Notes: generated by a model not told the origin, from the letters alone. Positions 16,417 through 25,596 are shown, counted from the first letter of the stretch. The stretch: 64,000 nt of DNA from an uncultured Prevotellaceae bacterium (GCA_937898415.1 CALDLA010000171.1:122662-186661), one strand, 5' to 3'. Program-made: numbers and translations.

Positions 16417-18609
16417 TTACCGAATAAACAGTAGTTCGCGGTACTTGGGCAGCGTCCAGAGTCCGTCTTCGACGATGAGTTCCAGTTTGTCAATCTCGCG
16501 TCGGATGTCCTCCATCTTGGGACAGACGGTGTCGTGATACTGGATGGCGCGCTCGTGGATGCACTCAATGCGGTTGGCCACGCGGCGGGCATCGGTCAGT
16601 TCCTCCACCAGCCGCTCTATGCGCTCGGTGCGCTCGGCTATCTCCTCGATGAGCTTCATGTTACGGGCGGATAGGCGCTCGGCGCGCTCGGCGGTGAAGA
16701 CGTCCTTCATGCCCTGCACGTTCTTGATGAGCTGCGACTGGTAGTGGGTGGAGACGGGGATGATGTGGTTCATCGACAGGTCGCCCAGTACGCGGGCCTC
16801 TATCTGTACGGTCTTGACGTACATCTCCCATTTCACCTCGTTGCGGGCTGCGAGTTCCTTGCGGTTCATGACCTTTGTCGACTCAAACATCCTGACTGAC
16901 GACTCGTCGAGGTAGTGCTCGAAGATGACGGGGCACGACTTCTCCACGTCCAAGCCGCGACGGGCAGCCTCCTCGACCCATTCCTCCGAATAGCCGTTGC
17001 CGTCGAAGCGAATGGGCTTGCAGGTCTTGATGTCGTCCTTCAGCACTTCGAGGATGGCCGGAATCTTGTTCTCGCCGCCAGCTATCTTGGCATCGACACG
17101 CTGCTTGAACGACGTGAGTGCCTCGGCCATAGCGGCATTCAGGGCAATCATGGCGCTGGCGCAGTTGACGCTGGAACCCGGTGCGCGGAACTCGAAGCGG
17201 TTGCCGGTGAAGGCAAAGGGCGACGTGCGGTTGCGGTCGGTATTGTCGATAATGAGGTCGGGAATCTGCGGAATGTCAATAGCCATTCCCTGCTTGCCCT
17301 TCAGCGTGAACAGTTCGTTCTTGTCCGACTGTTCAATGTGGTCGAGCAGCTCCGTCAGCTGGGTGCCGAGGAAGCTGGAGATGATGGCGGGCGGTGCCTC
17401 GTTGCCGCCTAAGCGGTGAGCGTTGGTGGCGCTCATGATCGAGGCTTTCAGCAGTCCGTTGTGACGGTAGACGGCCATCAGCGTCTCGACGATGAAGGTG
17501 ATGAAGCGCAGGTTCTCCTCGGGCGTCGTCCCGGGGGCGTGGAGCAGGATGCCCGTATCGGTTGTCAGGCTCCAGTTGTTGTGCTTGCCCGAGCCGTTGA
17601 TGCCGTCGAAGGGCTTTTCGTGGAGCAACACGCGGAAGCCGTGGTTGCGGGCCACCTTCTTCATCAGCGACATCAGCAGCATGTTGTGGTCGACGGCCAG
17701 GTTGCACTCCTCGAAGATGGGTGCCAGCTCAAACTGGTTGGGAGCCACCTCGTTGTGGCGCGTCTTGCAGGGGATGGCCAGCTCCAGCGCCTGTATCTCC
17801 AGGTCCTTCATGAAGGCCTGCACGCGGTCGGGGATGGTACCGAAGTAGTGGTCGTCCATCTGCTGGTTCTTGGCCGACTCGTGGCCCATCAGCGTGCGGC
17901 CCGTCATCAGCAGGTCGGGGCGTGCGAAGTAGAGTCCCTCGTCGACGAGGAAATACTCCTGTTCCCAGCCGAGGTTCACCTTCACCTTCGTCACGTCGTC
18001 GTAGAAGTAGCTGCACACGTCGGCAGCCGCCTTGTCGACGGCATGCAGGGCACGCAGCAGCGGTGCCTTGTAGTCGAGGGCCTCGCCCGTGTAGGCGATG
18101 AAGATGGTGGGAATACACAGCGTGTCGTCGATGATGAAGACGGGCGAGGTGGGGTCCCAGGCCGAGTAGCCCCGGGCCTCGAAGGTGTTGCGGATGCCGC
18201 CGTTGGGGAAGCTGGAGGCGTCGGGCTCCTGCTGTACCAGCAGTTTTCCCGAGAACTTCTCAATCATGCCTCCCTTGCCGTCGTGCTCGACGAAGGCGTC
18301 GTGCTTCTCGGCCGTTCCCTCCGTCAGGGGCTGGAACCAATGGGTGTAGTGGGTGACGCCCATCTCCATAGCCCATTGCTTCATGCCCGTAGCCACAGCG
18401 TCGGCGATGGAGCGGTCCAGTCGGGCTCCGTTGTCCATCACGTCAATCATCTTGTCGTAGACGTCCTTGGGCAGGTACTTATACATCTTCTTGCGGTCGA
18501 AGACGTACTTGCCGAAGAACTCCGAGGGGCGCTCCTTCGGCACTTCGACGTCGACGGCGCGTTTCTTGAACGCCTCTTCCACCACCCGGAATCTCAAGTT
18601 ATTACTCAT
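16417..18609 (-). CDS. glnN: Glutamine synthetase type III
   Basis: 730-residue glutamine synthetase of the GSIII class, the main ammonia-assimilating enzyme of Bacteroidetes: glutamate, ammonia and ATP to glutamine. The class-specific N terminus (EFFGKYVFDRKKMYKYLPKD), the conserved catalytic regions LGWEQEYFLVD and NQFELAPIFEECNLA, and the ATP-binding GSGKHNNWSL are present. GSIII is about 700-730 residues, against about 450 for GSI. It is followed by a large shared hairpin; the histidine phosphatase gene upstream ends 24 bases before its ATG, so read-through from that operon is possible. Confidence 0.96.
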   Translation of the reverse strand: MSNNLRFRVVEEAFKKRAVDVEVPKERPSEFFGKYVFDRKKMYKYLPKDVYDKMIDVMDNGARLDRSIADAVATGMKQWAMEMGVTHYTHWFQPLTEGTAEKHDAFVEHDGKGGMIEKFSGKLLVQQEPDASSFPNGGIRNTFEARGYSAWDPTSPVFIIDDTLCIPTIFIAYTGEALDYKAPLLRALHAVDKAAADVCSYFYDDVTKVKVNLGWEQEYFLVDEGLYFARPDLLMTGRTLMGHESAKNQQMDDHYFGTIPDRVQAFMKDLEIQALELAIPCKTRHNEVAPNQFELAPIFEECNLAVDHNMLLMSLMKKVARNHGFRVLLHEKPFDGINGSGKHNNWSLTTDTGILLHAPGTTPEENLRFITFIVETLMAVYRHNGLLKASIMSATNAHRLGGNEAPPAIISSFLGTQLTELLDHIEQSDKNELFTLKGKQGMAIDIPQIPDLIIDNTDRNRTSPFAFTGNRFEFRAPGSSVNCASAMIALNAAMAEALTSFKQRVDAKIAGGENKIPAILEVLKDDIKTCKPIRFDGNGYSEEWVEEAARRGLDVEKSCPVIFEHYLDESSVRMFESTKVMNRKELAARNEVKWEMYVKTVQIEARVLGDLSMNHIIPVSTHYQSQLIKNVQGMKDVFTAERAERLSARNMKLIEEIAERTERIERLVEELTDARRVANRIECIHERAIQYHDTVCPKMEDIRREIDKLELIVEDGLWTLPKYRELLFIR

Positions 18610-18633
18610 GTCGTTATGTGTTCGATAATGGGA

Positions 18634-19941
18634 TTAGCGTTTGTTGTTCTCGAACTTCCTGAGTTTGTCGAGGTAATACTGGCGCAGGTCGGCCCAGCGG
18701 TAGTAGGGGCCGCTGACGGGCTGTCCGGGCATCGTCATCTCGCGCTCATTGAGCAGGGCCTTGACCAGGATGTCGCCGTCGCCCTTCTTCGGGCGGTAGA
18801 AAACGAGCTGCACGTTGCAGGCCATCGGGAAGATGCGGTAGTTGCGCCACACGTTGTCGAGCGTGTCGAGGTTCTCGACCCGGGCGCCGCACGAGCCAAG
18901 CTCCAGCAGGCAGGCCAGCGGCATCACGCAGACCTCGTGGCCAAAGCGCAGGGTGGCCTGTGGGGTTTTAGAGGAGAGAGGAGAGTGGAGAGGTACGATG
19001 GTGTCGGCCGTCTCGATGATGTTGCGCAGCAGGTTCTGCTGGCTGAAGGGCATGAGGCCCTCCGTCTGGGGAGCATGTCCGTAGTCCAGGTACCAGCCCA
19101 CGTTGCGGATGCGCCACTGGTCGTAGATCTCGTCGTCGGTGAAGAGCGAGTAGAGTTCGATGCCGGTGTCGTGGCTCTGCATGTTGGCGGCCACCTCGAA
19201 GAGCTGGCGCATGAGCGAGCTGGCGCGGACGTTGTCGTAGACATACTGCTGGTCATTGAACAGTACCTTCATCAGTCGTTCGGGATGACTGTATTTCCGT
19301 TCGTACTCGCCGCGAACCTTCCGGCCTTCGCGGCTTGCCTGACGCAGACGGTCGCTCCATCCCTGGTTGAGGTAGTACTGGAACGACTCGCTCACGTCAT
19401 TGTGGATGCGGGCGGTGGGGTTGGCGGCAGCCAGTTCCTCACACTCGGCCTCCATCGACAGGATGCAGCGGATGACCACCGTCGAGCGGGCGTCGATGGG
19501 CACGTTCTTGGCCTTGAAGATTTCAGGGAAGTTCCTGGCCATGCGGCTGCCGATGCCGTGATGCTGGCGTTCGCCGACGGTGGTCAGTTCGCCCAGGCGC
19601 TTGATGGTCGTCGGGTAGAAGTCCTCCAGCTTCTTCAGCACGGCTTTACCCTCGGCAGTCAGCTTTCCCAAAGCGTCAGCTTCGCGTAGGGTGTTCAGCG
19701 GGCTGGTGTAGTCGCCTTCGCCGATGAGCCAGCGCGAGCCGTGACGGCCGTAGTGGTTCATGTAGAACGGCTCGTAGCCTTTGGGGGCAGGCGTCAGCGG
19801 CGTGGTGGCAAGCTGGCGGTCATAGTCCAGGTAGTTGGAGCCTGAGAGGTAGTGGTTGGCCTTCAGTTCCTCGCGGGCGGTTTGGGCTGCTGCTGCGCCG
19901 CAGCACAGCAGGCAGAGGGCAATAGCGGTTATCTTGTTCAT
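18634..19941 (-). CDS. Secreted histidine phosphatase (phytase/MINPP-like)
   Basis: 435-residue histidine-type phosphatase (clade 2). Signal peptide MNKITAIALCLLCCGAAAAQ; catalytic motif YMNHYGRHGSRW (RHGxR) soon after, and the distal catalytic pair in LRFGHEVCVMPL (HE). Bacterial relatives dephosphorylate inositol phosphates such as phytate in the periplasm, so that is the likely role. I choose the ATG at 19941 instead of the longer frame from 20067, because the signal peptide begins there and the ATG overlaps the TGA of the upstream peptidase (ATGA), a sign of translational coupling. A GA-rich stretch (18966-18995) encodes an unusual VPLHSPLSSKTP insert. Confidence 0.88.
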   Translation of the reverse strand: MNKITAIALCLLCCGAAAAQTAREELKANHYLSGSNYLDYDRQLATTPLTPAPKGYEPFYMNHYGRHGSRWLIGEGDYTSPLNTLREADALGKLTAEGKAVLKKLEDFYPTTIKRLGELTTVGERQHHGIGSRMARNFPEIFKAKNVPIDARSTVVIRCILSMEAECEELAAANPTARIHNDVSESFQYYLNQGWSDRLRQASREGRKVRGEYERKYSHPERLMKVLFNDQQYVYDNVRASSLMRQLFEVAANMQSHDTGIELYSLFTDDEIYDQWRIRNVGWYLDYGHAPQTEGLMPFSQQNLLRNIIETADTIVPLHSPLSSKTPQATLRFGHEVCVMPLACLLELGSCGARVENLDTLDNVWRNYRIFPMACNVQLVFYRPKKGDGDILVKALLNEREMTMPGQPVSGPYYRWADLRQYYLDKLRKFENNKR

Positions 19942-21143
19942 AGTCCTAACTTTTTGCGGATGTCGGCGGGAATGGCTTTCTTGTTGATGAGGAAGTCCAT
20001 CGTGTTGGCAGCGATGAAGGTCTTGGTCATGTACCAGGTGCCCTTGAAGTCGCCGGTCTCGCCCCATGAGTTCTTCACCATATAATACTCCTTACCAGCC
20101 TGGTCCTTGGCCACGCCGTAGATCAGCATACCGTGGTCGTCGGTCAGTTCCCAGTTGTCGAAGCGCTCCTGGCGCATCTCCTGCGTGGCCACCACCTCGG
20201 GCACCTTGTAGCCCAGCGAGTCGATGATGCTCTTCTTCTTCTCAGCCGACAGCTTCAGCCAGCGGGCCATGTCGCTGCCAGCCAGGCTCTCGGTCTTTTT
20301 GGTGTCGATGGCGTAGGCCAGTCCCTGACGGGTGAATCCGGGCTCCGAGACGTCGCCGCCCCAGGCCACGGTGTAGCCCTCAGCGATGGCGTTGTCGATG
20401 ACCTGCATCATCTCGTCCATCGGCAGGTTGTACGACAGGGGGAAGCGCCAGTTGTCCTGCACCTCGACGGGGAAGGCCGTGTAGAAGGGGTGATGGGTGT
20501 ACGAGGTGATGGAGACGTAGTCGTTGAGGTCGATGCCGAGGCTCTTCATGAACGACTTCGGGGTGTACTCCTTGCCCTCGAAGGTGAACTTCTCAGGGCA
20601 CTTGCCCAAGTAGGCGTCGAGGATGCCCTGCAGGCCTTCCTTCCATTGATTGGAGATTTTCTTGGCATCGCTCTTGGCGATGGCAGCCACGTAGGGTTCG
20701 AGTAGTGAGAAGAACTCGTTGAAGTTGTTCAGCGAGTCGCCGTAGAGTGAGCCGGGGAAGGGCATGATACCCTGCGGGATGATGCCGTGGGTCTTCATCG
20801 TGGCCAGCACGTCCTCAGCCGAGCCGCCCTGTGCGAACTGGCAGTCGCCGTGATAGCGTACCACCTGGATGGCGCGCTCCATGTAGGTCTTGTTGGCCAC
20901 GAACGACTCGTCGAGGTCGTACTCCTTGCCCGTTGCCTTCAGGATTTCAGCCTCGAAGAACGAGATGGTGGAGTAGTCCCAGCAGGTGCCTGAGCGGTTC
21001 TGGTCCTTGACGCTGGTGATGGGGTTCTCCTTGATGGTGGTGAACACGGGTTTGTTCTGGTTCTTGGCGGGAGCCTTTTTCTTGGCGGCTCCGGCACTGA
21101 CGGCTACCATAGCCATGAGTGCGAAAGTTGCGATTTTCTTCAT
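19938..21143 (-). CDS. C1-family cysteine peptidase (bleomycin hydrolase/PepC-like), exported
   Basis: 401-residue papain-type peptidase of the C1B group. Signal peptide at residues 1-19 (MKKIATFALMAMVAVSAGA). Catalytic Cys is in DQNRSGTCWDYSTISFFEAE, the His in DDHGMLIYGVAKD and the Asn in YMVKNSWGE. Cytoplasmic PepC cleaves aminoterminal residues; this version, with a signal peptide, would act on peptides in the periplasm. The adjacent histidine phosphatase is coupled through a 4-base overlap, and pepP lies just upstream across a dispersed palindrome, so this may be a nutrient-scavenging cluster. Confidence 0.9.
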   Translation of the reverse strand: MKKIATFALMAMVAVSAGAAKKKAPAKNQNKPVFTTIKENPITSVKDQNRSGTCWDYSTISFFEAEILKATGKEYDLDESFVANKTYMERAIQVVRYHGDCQFAQGGSAEDVLATMKTHGIIPQGIMPFPGSLYGDSLNNFNEFFSLLEPYVAAIAKSDAKKISNQWKEGLQGILDAYLGKCPEKFTFEGKEYTPKSFMKSLGIDLNDYVSITSYTHHPFYTAFPVEVQDNWRFPLSYNLPMDEMMQVIDNAIAEGYTVAWGGDVSEPGFTRQGLAYAIDTKKTESLAGSDMARWLKLSAEKKKSIIDSLGYKVPEVVATQEMRQERFDNWELTDDHGMLIYGVAKDQAGKEYYMVKNSWGETGDFKGTWYMTKTFIAANTMDFLINKKAIPADIRKKLGL

Positions 21144-21170
21144 TGTTTATCTATTTAATGTTCGTATGTC

Positions 21171-21205
21171 TGTTCAGACCCCTGTGGCCCCCTAACTTAG
21201 GGGGC
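21171..21205 (+). repeat. Dispersed palindrome, copy B
   Basis: GTTCAGACCCC at 21172-21182, then CCCCCTAACTTAGGGGG at 21188-21204. On the minus strand it supplies the last codons and the TAG stop of pepP. Confidence 0.9.
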
Positions 21206-22598
21206 GCGAGCCCATGAATTCTTCGAGCTCAGCGGGGTGATAGGGGATGCGCTTCTGTCCGAGGAAACGGCAACCGTCGTCGGTGATCAGCAGGTCGTCC
21301 TCAATGCGGATGCCGCCAAAGTCCTTGTACTCCTCCAGCTTGTCGAAGTTGAGGAACTCGGCACAGTGCTGCTCCTTGCGCCACAGGTCGATGAGGTGGG
21401 GGATGAAGTAGATGCCCGGCTCGTCGGTCACTACGAAGCCCGGCTCCAGTCGACGGCCCATGCGCAGGCAGTTAGTGCCGAACTGCTCGAGGTTCGGACG
21501 CGTCTCGTCGTCGAAGCCGACGTAGATTTGTCCCAGGCCCTCCATATCGTGAACGTCCATTCCCATCATGTGGCCTAAGCCGTGAGGCAGGAACATAGCG
21601 TGGGCTCCTGCAGCGACGGCCTCGTCGGTGTCGCCCTTCATCAGTCCGAGCTCCTTCAGCCGCTCGGTCATCGTGCGGCAGACGGCGAAGTGAACGTCCT
21701 GATACTTGACGCCCGGCTTAGCCACCTCAAGGACGTAGTCGTGACACTCCTCGACGATGCTGTAGATCTCCCTCTGCCGTTGGGTGAACCGTCCGTTGAC
21801 GGGCATCGTCCGCGTGTGGTCCGAACAGTAGTCGTTCAGTTCGCAGCCTGCGTCGCAGAGCACTAAACGTCCATCCTCCAATGGCGCGTCCGACGGTGCG
21901 CCGTGCATAATCTCGCCGTGCTGCGAGAAGATGGTGCCGAAGCTGTTGCCCTGGGCCAGCGAACGGGCGATGCCGTCCACCTGTCCGGCTACAAAGCGCT
22001 CGGTGACGCCCGGCTTGATGAGCATCTGTGCGGTGGTGTGCATGACGTAACCCACGTCGCAAGCTGCCTCGATATAGGCAATTTCCTCGGCACTCTTCGT
22101 GGCGCGCATTTTCACTACGGCCTTGATGAGCTTCAGCGAGGCGGCTTCTTTCTGCTTCGAGGGGTGGATGCCCGTCAGGTCAAAGATCTGAATCTTCGTG
22201 TCGTGGCGGTAGGGGGGCAGGAAGTGAATGGTTTTGTCTGTTGCTGTGCCACAGCAACAAACTGAACAGAGCTTCGCCATCGGGGCGGTCTTTGCCACGC
22301 CCACCTCGGCGGCGAGGTCGGCCACAGAGGGTGTATAGCCCATCCACACAATGTCCTCCACGTCGATGTCGTCGCCGATGAGCCACTCCTCATCGTTGTC
22401 GATGTCGATGACGCCCACCAATCCGTCGCGGTGTTGTCCGAAATAATAGAGGAACGTAGAGTCTTGACGGAAGGGTGTGTAGCCGTTAGCTGGATAGTTG
22501 GCTGGCGACTCGTTGTTGCCGAAGAGCACGATGACGCCCTCTCCGACCAGTTTTTTCAATTCGGTACGACGCCGAATATAAGTCTCTTTACTGAACAT
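21192..22598 (-). CDS. pepP: Xaa-Pro aminopeptidase (aminopeptidase P family)
   Basis: 468-residue M24 metallopeptidase that removes an N-terminal residue before proline. The N-terminal creatinase-like domain (LFGNNESPANYPANGYTPFR, FLYYFGQHRDGLVGV) is followed by the pita-bread domain: first metal ligands in VLCDAGCELNDYCSDHTRTM, His in FLPHGLGHMMGMDVHD, Glu in VTDEPGIYF and the last Glu in FGGIRIEDDLLI. Length fits the family. The final codons (GSRPLS) and the stop come from palindrome copy B, so the original end of the protein may have differed by a few residues. It is divergent from the first patatin gene and shares its upstream region. Confidence 0.92.
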   Translation of the reverse strand: MFSKETYIRRRTELKKLVGEGVIVLFGNNESPANYPANGYTPFRQDSTFLYYFGQHRDGLVGVIDIDNDEEWLIGDDIDVEDIVWMGYTPSVADLAAEVGVAKTAPMAKLCSVCCCGTATDKTIHFLPPYRHDTKIQIFDLTGIHPSKQKEAASLKLIKAVVKMRATKSAEEIAYIEAACDVGYVMHTTAQMLIKPGVTERFVAGQVDGIARSLAQGNSFGTIFSQHGEIMHGAPSDAPLEDGRLVLCDAGCELNDYCSDHTRTMPVNGRFTQRQREIYSIVEECHDYVLEVAKPGVKYQDVHFAVCRTMTERLKELGLMKGDTDEAVAAGAHAMFLPHGLGHMMGMDVHDMEGLGQIYVGFDDETRPNLEQFGTNCLRMGRRLEPGFVVTDEPGIYFIPHLIDLWRKEQHCAEFLNFDKLEEYKDFGGIRIEDDLLITDDGCRFLGQKRIPYHPAELEEFMGSRPLS

Positions 22599-22623
22599 GT
22601 GTATTGTTTTTTGTTAATTTGGC

Positions 22624-22662
22624 GCAAAGTTACGAATATTTTGCGAAAAAGATGTATCTTTG
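22624..22662. promoter_or_regulatory. Divergent -7 boxes for pepP and the patatin gene
   Basis: Minus-strand TAACTTTG (22624-22631) faces pepP; plus-strand TATCTTTG (22655-22662) faces the patatin gene 22 bases before its GTG. Neither has a good TTTG at the expected distance. Confidence 0.6.
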
Positions 22663-22683
22663 TGCCAAAAATATTCATAACAG

Positions 22684-23526
22684 GTGAAAATAGGACGTAG
22701 GACAGGACTGGTGCTCGAAGGAGGCGGCATGCGCGGGGTGTTCACCTCGGGCGTGCTGGATGCGTTTATGAAACATGAAGTGTATTTCCCTTATGTCGTT
22801 GCCGTTTCGGCGGGAGCGCTCAACGGGCTCTCATATATGAGCCGCCAGCCGCGCCGTGCCCGCTATGCCAATATCGACCTGCTGCGCAAGTACGGCTACA
22901 TCTCGCTGAAGAACCTCATCACCCAGGGCAGCATCTTCGACCCCAACATCCTCTATGAGCGGTTCCCCAACGAGATTGTGCCTTTCGACTATGAGGCGTA
23001 CCGCCAGAATCCCGCCACGTTTGAGATGGTGACCACCAACTGCCTGACGGGGCGTCCCTGCTATCTGTCCGAGCGCGATGATGCCCGCCGCATGACCGCT
23101 ATTGCCAAAGCCACATCGTCGTTGCCTTACGTGGCACAGATCACCGAGGTCGACGGTGTGCCTATGCTCGACGGCGGCATCGTCGACTCCATTCCCGTCG
23201 TGCGGGCTGTGGACAAGGGCTTTTCGCCCAACGTCGTCATCATGACGCGCAACCGGGGCTTCCGCTCTGCTGAGCTCGAATTCAAGGTTCCCCGCCTGTT
23301 CTATAAGCAGTATCCTCGCCTGCGGGTAGTGCTCAGTCATCACGTTCAGGCCTATAACGAGCAGTTGGCGCTGATAGAGCGGATGGAGGACTGGGGCGAA
23401 ATCGTCTGCATACGTCCGGAGCGTCCGATGGAGGTGGATCGCATCTGCCGCGACACCAAAAAACTGGAAGCCCTCTACGAGGAAGGTTTCCAGTTAGGTG
23501 AACGGTTCTGCAAGAGTCTGCTATAA
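22684..23526 (+). CDS. Patatin-like phospholipase, first copy
   Basis: 280-residue lipid acyl hydrolase of the patatin family (RssA-like, cytoplasmic). Oxyanion loop LVLEGGGMRGVFTSG at residues about 10-24, nucleophile elbow VAVSAGALNG (Gly-x-Ser-x-Gly), and catalytic Asp in MLDGGIVDSIP. The start is GTG at 22684, chosen because the -7 box is 22 bases upstream and no ATG fits. A second patatin gene of the same length lies 1 kb away on the other strand, beyond trmD; the two share the ending EEGFQLGERFCKSLL versus YQTGRQMGERRIKEI. Substrate unknown. Confidence 0.9.
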   Translation: MKIGRRTGLVLEGGGMRGVFTSGVLDAFMKHEVYFPYVVAVSAGALNGLSYMSRQPRRARYANIDLLRKYGYISLKNLITQGSIFDPNILYERFPNEIVPFDYEAYRQNPATFEMVTTNCLTGRPCYLSERDDARRMTAIAKATSSLPYVAQITEVDGVPMLDGGIVDSIPVVRAVDKGFSPNVVIMTRNRGFRSAELEFKVPRLFYKQYPRLRVVLSHHVQAYNEQLALIERMEDWGEIVCIRPERPMEVDRICRDTKKLEALYEEGFQLGERFCKSLL

Positions 23527-23527
23527 C

Positions 23528-24208
23528 CTATTTCTCTTTCAGCAGGTCGGGTCTCAGGCGGCGGGTACGTTCCAGCGCCTGTTCGAGTTCCCAGTTGCGG
23601 ATGTTGGCCTCGTGGCCGCTGAGCAGCACGTCGGGCACCTTCCAGCCTTTGTAGTCGGCAGGCCGGGTGTAGATGGGCGCTGCGAGGAGGTCGTCCTGGA
23701 AACAGTCGCTGAGGGCTGACTGCTCGTCGCCGATGACGCCCGGGACGACGCGCACGACGGCGTCGGCAATCATCGCCGCTACCAGTTCGCCGCCCGTCAG
23801 TACGAAGTCGCCGATGCTGATTTCGCGGGTGATGAGGTGGTCGCGGATGCGCTGGTCGATACCCTTGTAGTGACCGGCTAATATAATGAGATTACCCTTC
23901 AGCGACAGTTCGTTGGCCATGTGCTGGTCGAAGCGTTCACCGTCGGGCGAGGTGAAGATGACCTCGTCGTAGTCGCGCTCGGCCTTCAGGGCCGTGATGC
24001 AGCGGTCGATGGGTTCACACTGCATGACCATTCCGGCACTACCGCCATAGGGATAGTCGTCGACGCGGCGCCACTTGTCGAGGGTATAGTCGCGCAGGTT
24101 GTGCAACCGTATCTCGGCCAGTCCTTTCTTCTCGGCACGTGCCAGTATTGATTCGTGTACGAAGCCCTCCAGCATTTCGGGCAGTACGGTGATGATGTCT
24201 ATTCTCAT
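23528..24208 (-). CDS. trmD: tRNA (guanine-37-N1)-methyltransferase
   Basis: 226-residue TrmD, which methylates G37 next to the anticodon using S-adenosylmethionine and so prevents frameshifting. Conserved stretches are MRIDIITVLPEMLEGFVHES, VDDYPYGGSAGMVMQ, ILAGHYKGIDQRI and SIGDFVLTGGELVA, the trefoil-knot SAM-binding region. Length is normal. Its ATG overlaps the TGA of the second patatin gene by 4 bases, so these two are translated together, and it ends 1 base after the convergent first patatin gene. Confidence 0.97.
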   Translation of the reverse strand: MRIDIITVLPEMLEGFVHESILARAEKKGLAEIRLHNLRDYTLDKWRRVDDYPYGGSAGMVMQCEPIDRCITALKAERDYDEVIFTSPDGERFDQHMANELSLKGNLIILAGHYKGIDQRIRDHLITREISIGDFVLTGGELVAAMIADAVVRVVPGVIGDEQSALSDCFQDDLLAAPIYTRPADYKGWKVPDVLLSGHEANIRNWELEQALERTRRLRPDLLKEK

Positions 24209-25047
24209 AAGTATTCCTTGATTTCCTTGATTCTTCGTTCTCCCATTTGGCGGCCTGTTTGGTAGATGCGCTCCATCTGTTCCGGATTGTGACAGACGTG
24301 GCCGATGTCCAGCTTGTCGTCAGGACGGATGACCAGGCAGCGGCCTTGACGCTCAGCTTCGGCGACGTATTCCAACTGGCGGTTATACATCAGGTGACGA
24401 CGGTTCATCGCCTCTACCATCTGCGGGTACTTCCTCAGTCCGATGCGCATCAGCGGCATCAGCCGGCTGCGTCGCTTTTGATAGCCTGCCGGTTGCGTCA
24501 GGATGACCACGTTACGCTCATAGCCGTTCTGCTCGGCCCACTCCAGGGGGATGCTGTCGCTGACGCCGCCGTCGAGCAGCTTGCGTCCCTCCAGTTCCAC
24601 CACCTTCGACACCAACGGCATCGAGGCCGAGGCTCGGATATAGTCGTAGGTGGTGTCGCCAGCCGTCATCAGGCGCTTGTAGACGGGCTGTCCTGTCTCT
24701 ACATCCGTACACACACAGACAAACTCCATCGGGTTGGCCTCGAAAGCCTCGTCGTCGAAGAGGTCATACTCATGGGGTATGACGTGATAACCGAAGTCGG
24801 CATTGAAGTAGTCGCCGGTGGTGAGTAGTGAGCGGATGCCGCTGTAGCGCGGGTCGCGGGCAAAGCGCTTGTTGTAGCGGACGGCACGCCCCGCCTGGCG
24901 CGACTTCATGTTGCAGCCGAAGGCCGCTCCCGCCGACACGCCAATCAGCCCGTCGGGCCACACGCCGTGCTCCATCATGACGTCGAGTATGCCCGCCGTA
25001 AAGAGACCGCGCATGGCGCCGCCCTCAAGTACCAGTCCTTTCTTCAT
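24205..25047 (-). CDS. Patatin-like phospholipase, second copy
   Basis: 280-residue paralogue of the patatin gene at 22684. Motifs: LVLEGGAMRGLFTAGILD (oxyanion loop), GVSAGAAFGCN (nucleophile Ser) and LLDGGVSDSIPLEWA (catalytic Asp). No signal peptide. Its start overlaps the end of the HExxH gene by 23 bases and its end overlaps trmD by 4, so the three genes form a compact minus-strand operon. Two patatin genes on opposite sides of trmD suggest an old local duplication with inversion. Confidence 0.9.
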   Translation of the reverse strand: MKKGLVLEGGAMRGLFTAGILDVMMEHGVWPDGLIGVSAGAAFGCNMKSRQAGRAVRYNKRFARDPRYSGIRSLLTTGDYFNADFGYHVIPHEYDLFDDEAFEANPMEFVCVCTDVETGQPVYKRLMTAGDTTYDYIRASASMPLVSKVVELEGRKLLDGGVSDSIPLEWAEQNGYERNVVILTQPAGYQKRRSRLMPLMRIGLRKYPQMVEAMNRRHLMYNRQLEYVAEAERQGRCLVIRPDDKLDIGHVCHNPEQMERIYQTGRQMGERRIKEIKEYL

Positions 25048-25498
25048 ATACCTTTCTTCGTTCTTCGTACGTCATTTTTACATATTGCCGCCACTCCCTG
25101 GCCCCTTCGCTGCACCGTTCGGGATAGCTCAGGTCGTGATCGTGACGGTAGGCCTCCAGCTCGAAGGGGTTCAGCAGATAGGCCGCGTTCTTCATCCGGC
25201 GGTTCCAGCGCAGGCCTCGCAGCCAGTACCAGGAATAGAGGGCATAGAAGCGCAGCCAGGAGTCGCCCGTGTCGCGGGCTTGCCGCAGGTGAATCATCTC
25301 ATGGTTCTTCAGCTCGTCGTAGTGCCTGTTGAAGTGGTCGGCCTCCTGCCGCGAGTGGGTGAGGATGAAGCCGAAGAACGTCAGCGCGTCGTAGCCCCTA
25401 CGTAGCCAGAAGGCATCGCAGACGGCAGCCATATCGACAGTTCTGCTGGGTTTGACAGCCTTGAAGAGCAGCCGGAAGATACTCAGAGGATTGTTCAC
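25025..25498 (-). CDS. Small HExxH-containing protein, function unknown
   Basis: 157 residues, not recognised. LKNHEMIHLRQARDTGDSWL carries an HEMIH motif that fits a zinc-metallopeptidase HExxH signature, followed by a hydrophobic Tyr/Trp-rich segment (FYALYSWYWLRGLRW) and a second acidic region (NPFELEAYRHDHDL) where a third zinc ligand could lie. This layout, HExxH then a hydrophobic helix then ExxAY, is seen in several small predicted metalloproteases. First gene of the operon with the second patatin and trmD; minus-strand -7 box TACCTTTG at 25504-25511 lies directly upstream. Confidence 0.65.
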   Translation of the reverse strand: MNNPLSIFRLLFKAVKPSRTVDMAAVCDAFWLRRGYDALTFFGFILTHSRQEADHFNRHYDELKNHEMIHLRQARDTGDSWLRFYALYSWYWLRGLRWNRRMKNAAYLLNPFELEAYRHDHDLSYPERCSEGAREWRQYVKMTYEERRKVYEERTGT

Positions 25499-25503
25499 GG
25501 GTG

Positions 25504-25565
25504 CAAAGGTACGAAAAATAATTGATAATTGATAATTGATAATTGATAATTATTTTGTATCTTTG
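25504..25565. promoter_or_regulatory. Divergent promoter region with 7-base tandem repeat
   Basis: Minus-strand TACCTTTG at 25504-25511 and plus-strand TATCTTTG at 25558-25565 flank 25521-25551, which is ATTGATA repeated 4.4 times. The repeat sets the distance between the two promoters. Confidence 0.75.
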
Positions 25566-25596
25566 CAGCCAAGAATAACTACATACCTATATTAAT

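Noticed and set aside
17416..19689. 757-codon open frame on the plus strand
   Set aside because: Antisense to glnN and the histidine phosphatase, both with clear family motifs; its composition (Val/His/Leu-rich runs) is typical of a GC-rich antisense shadow.
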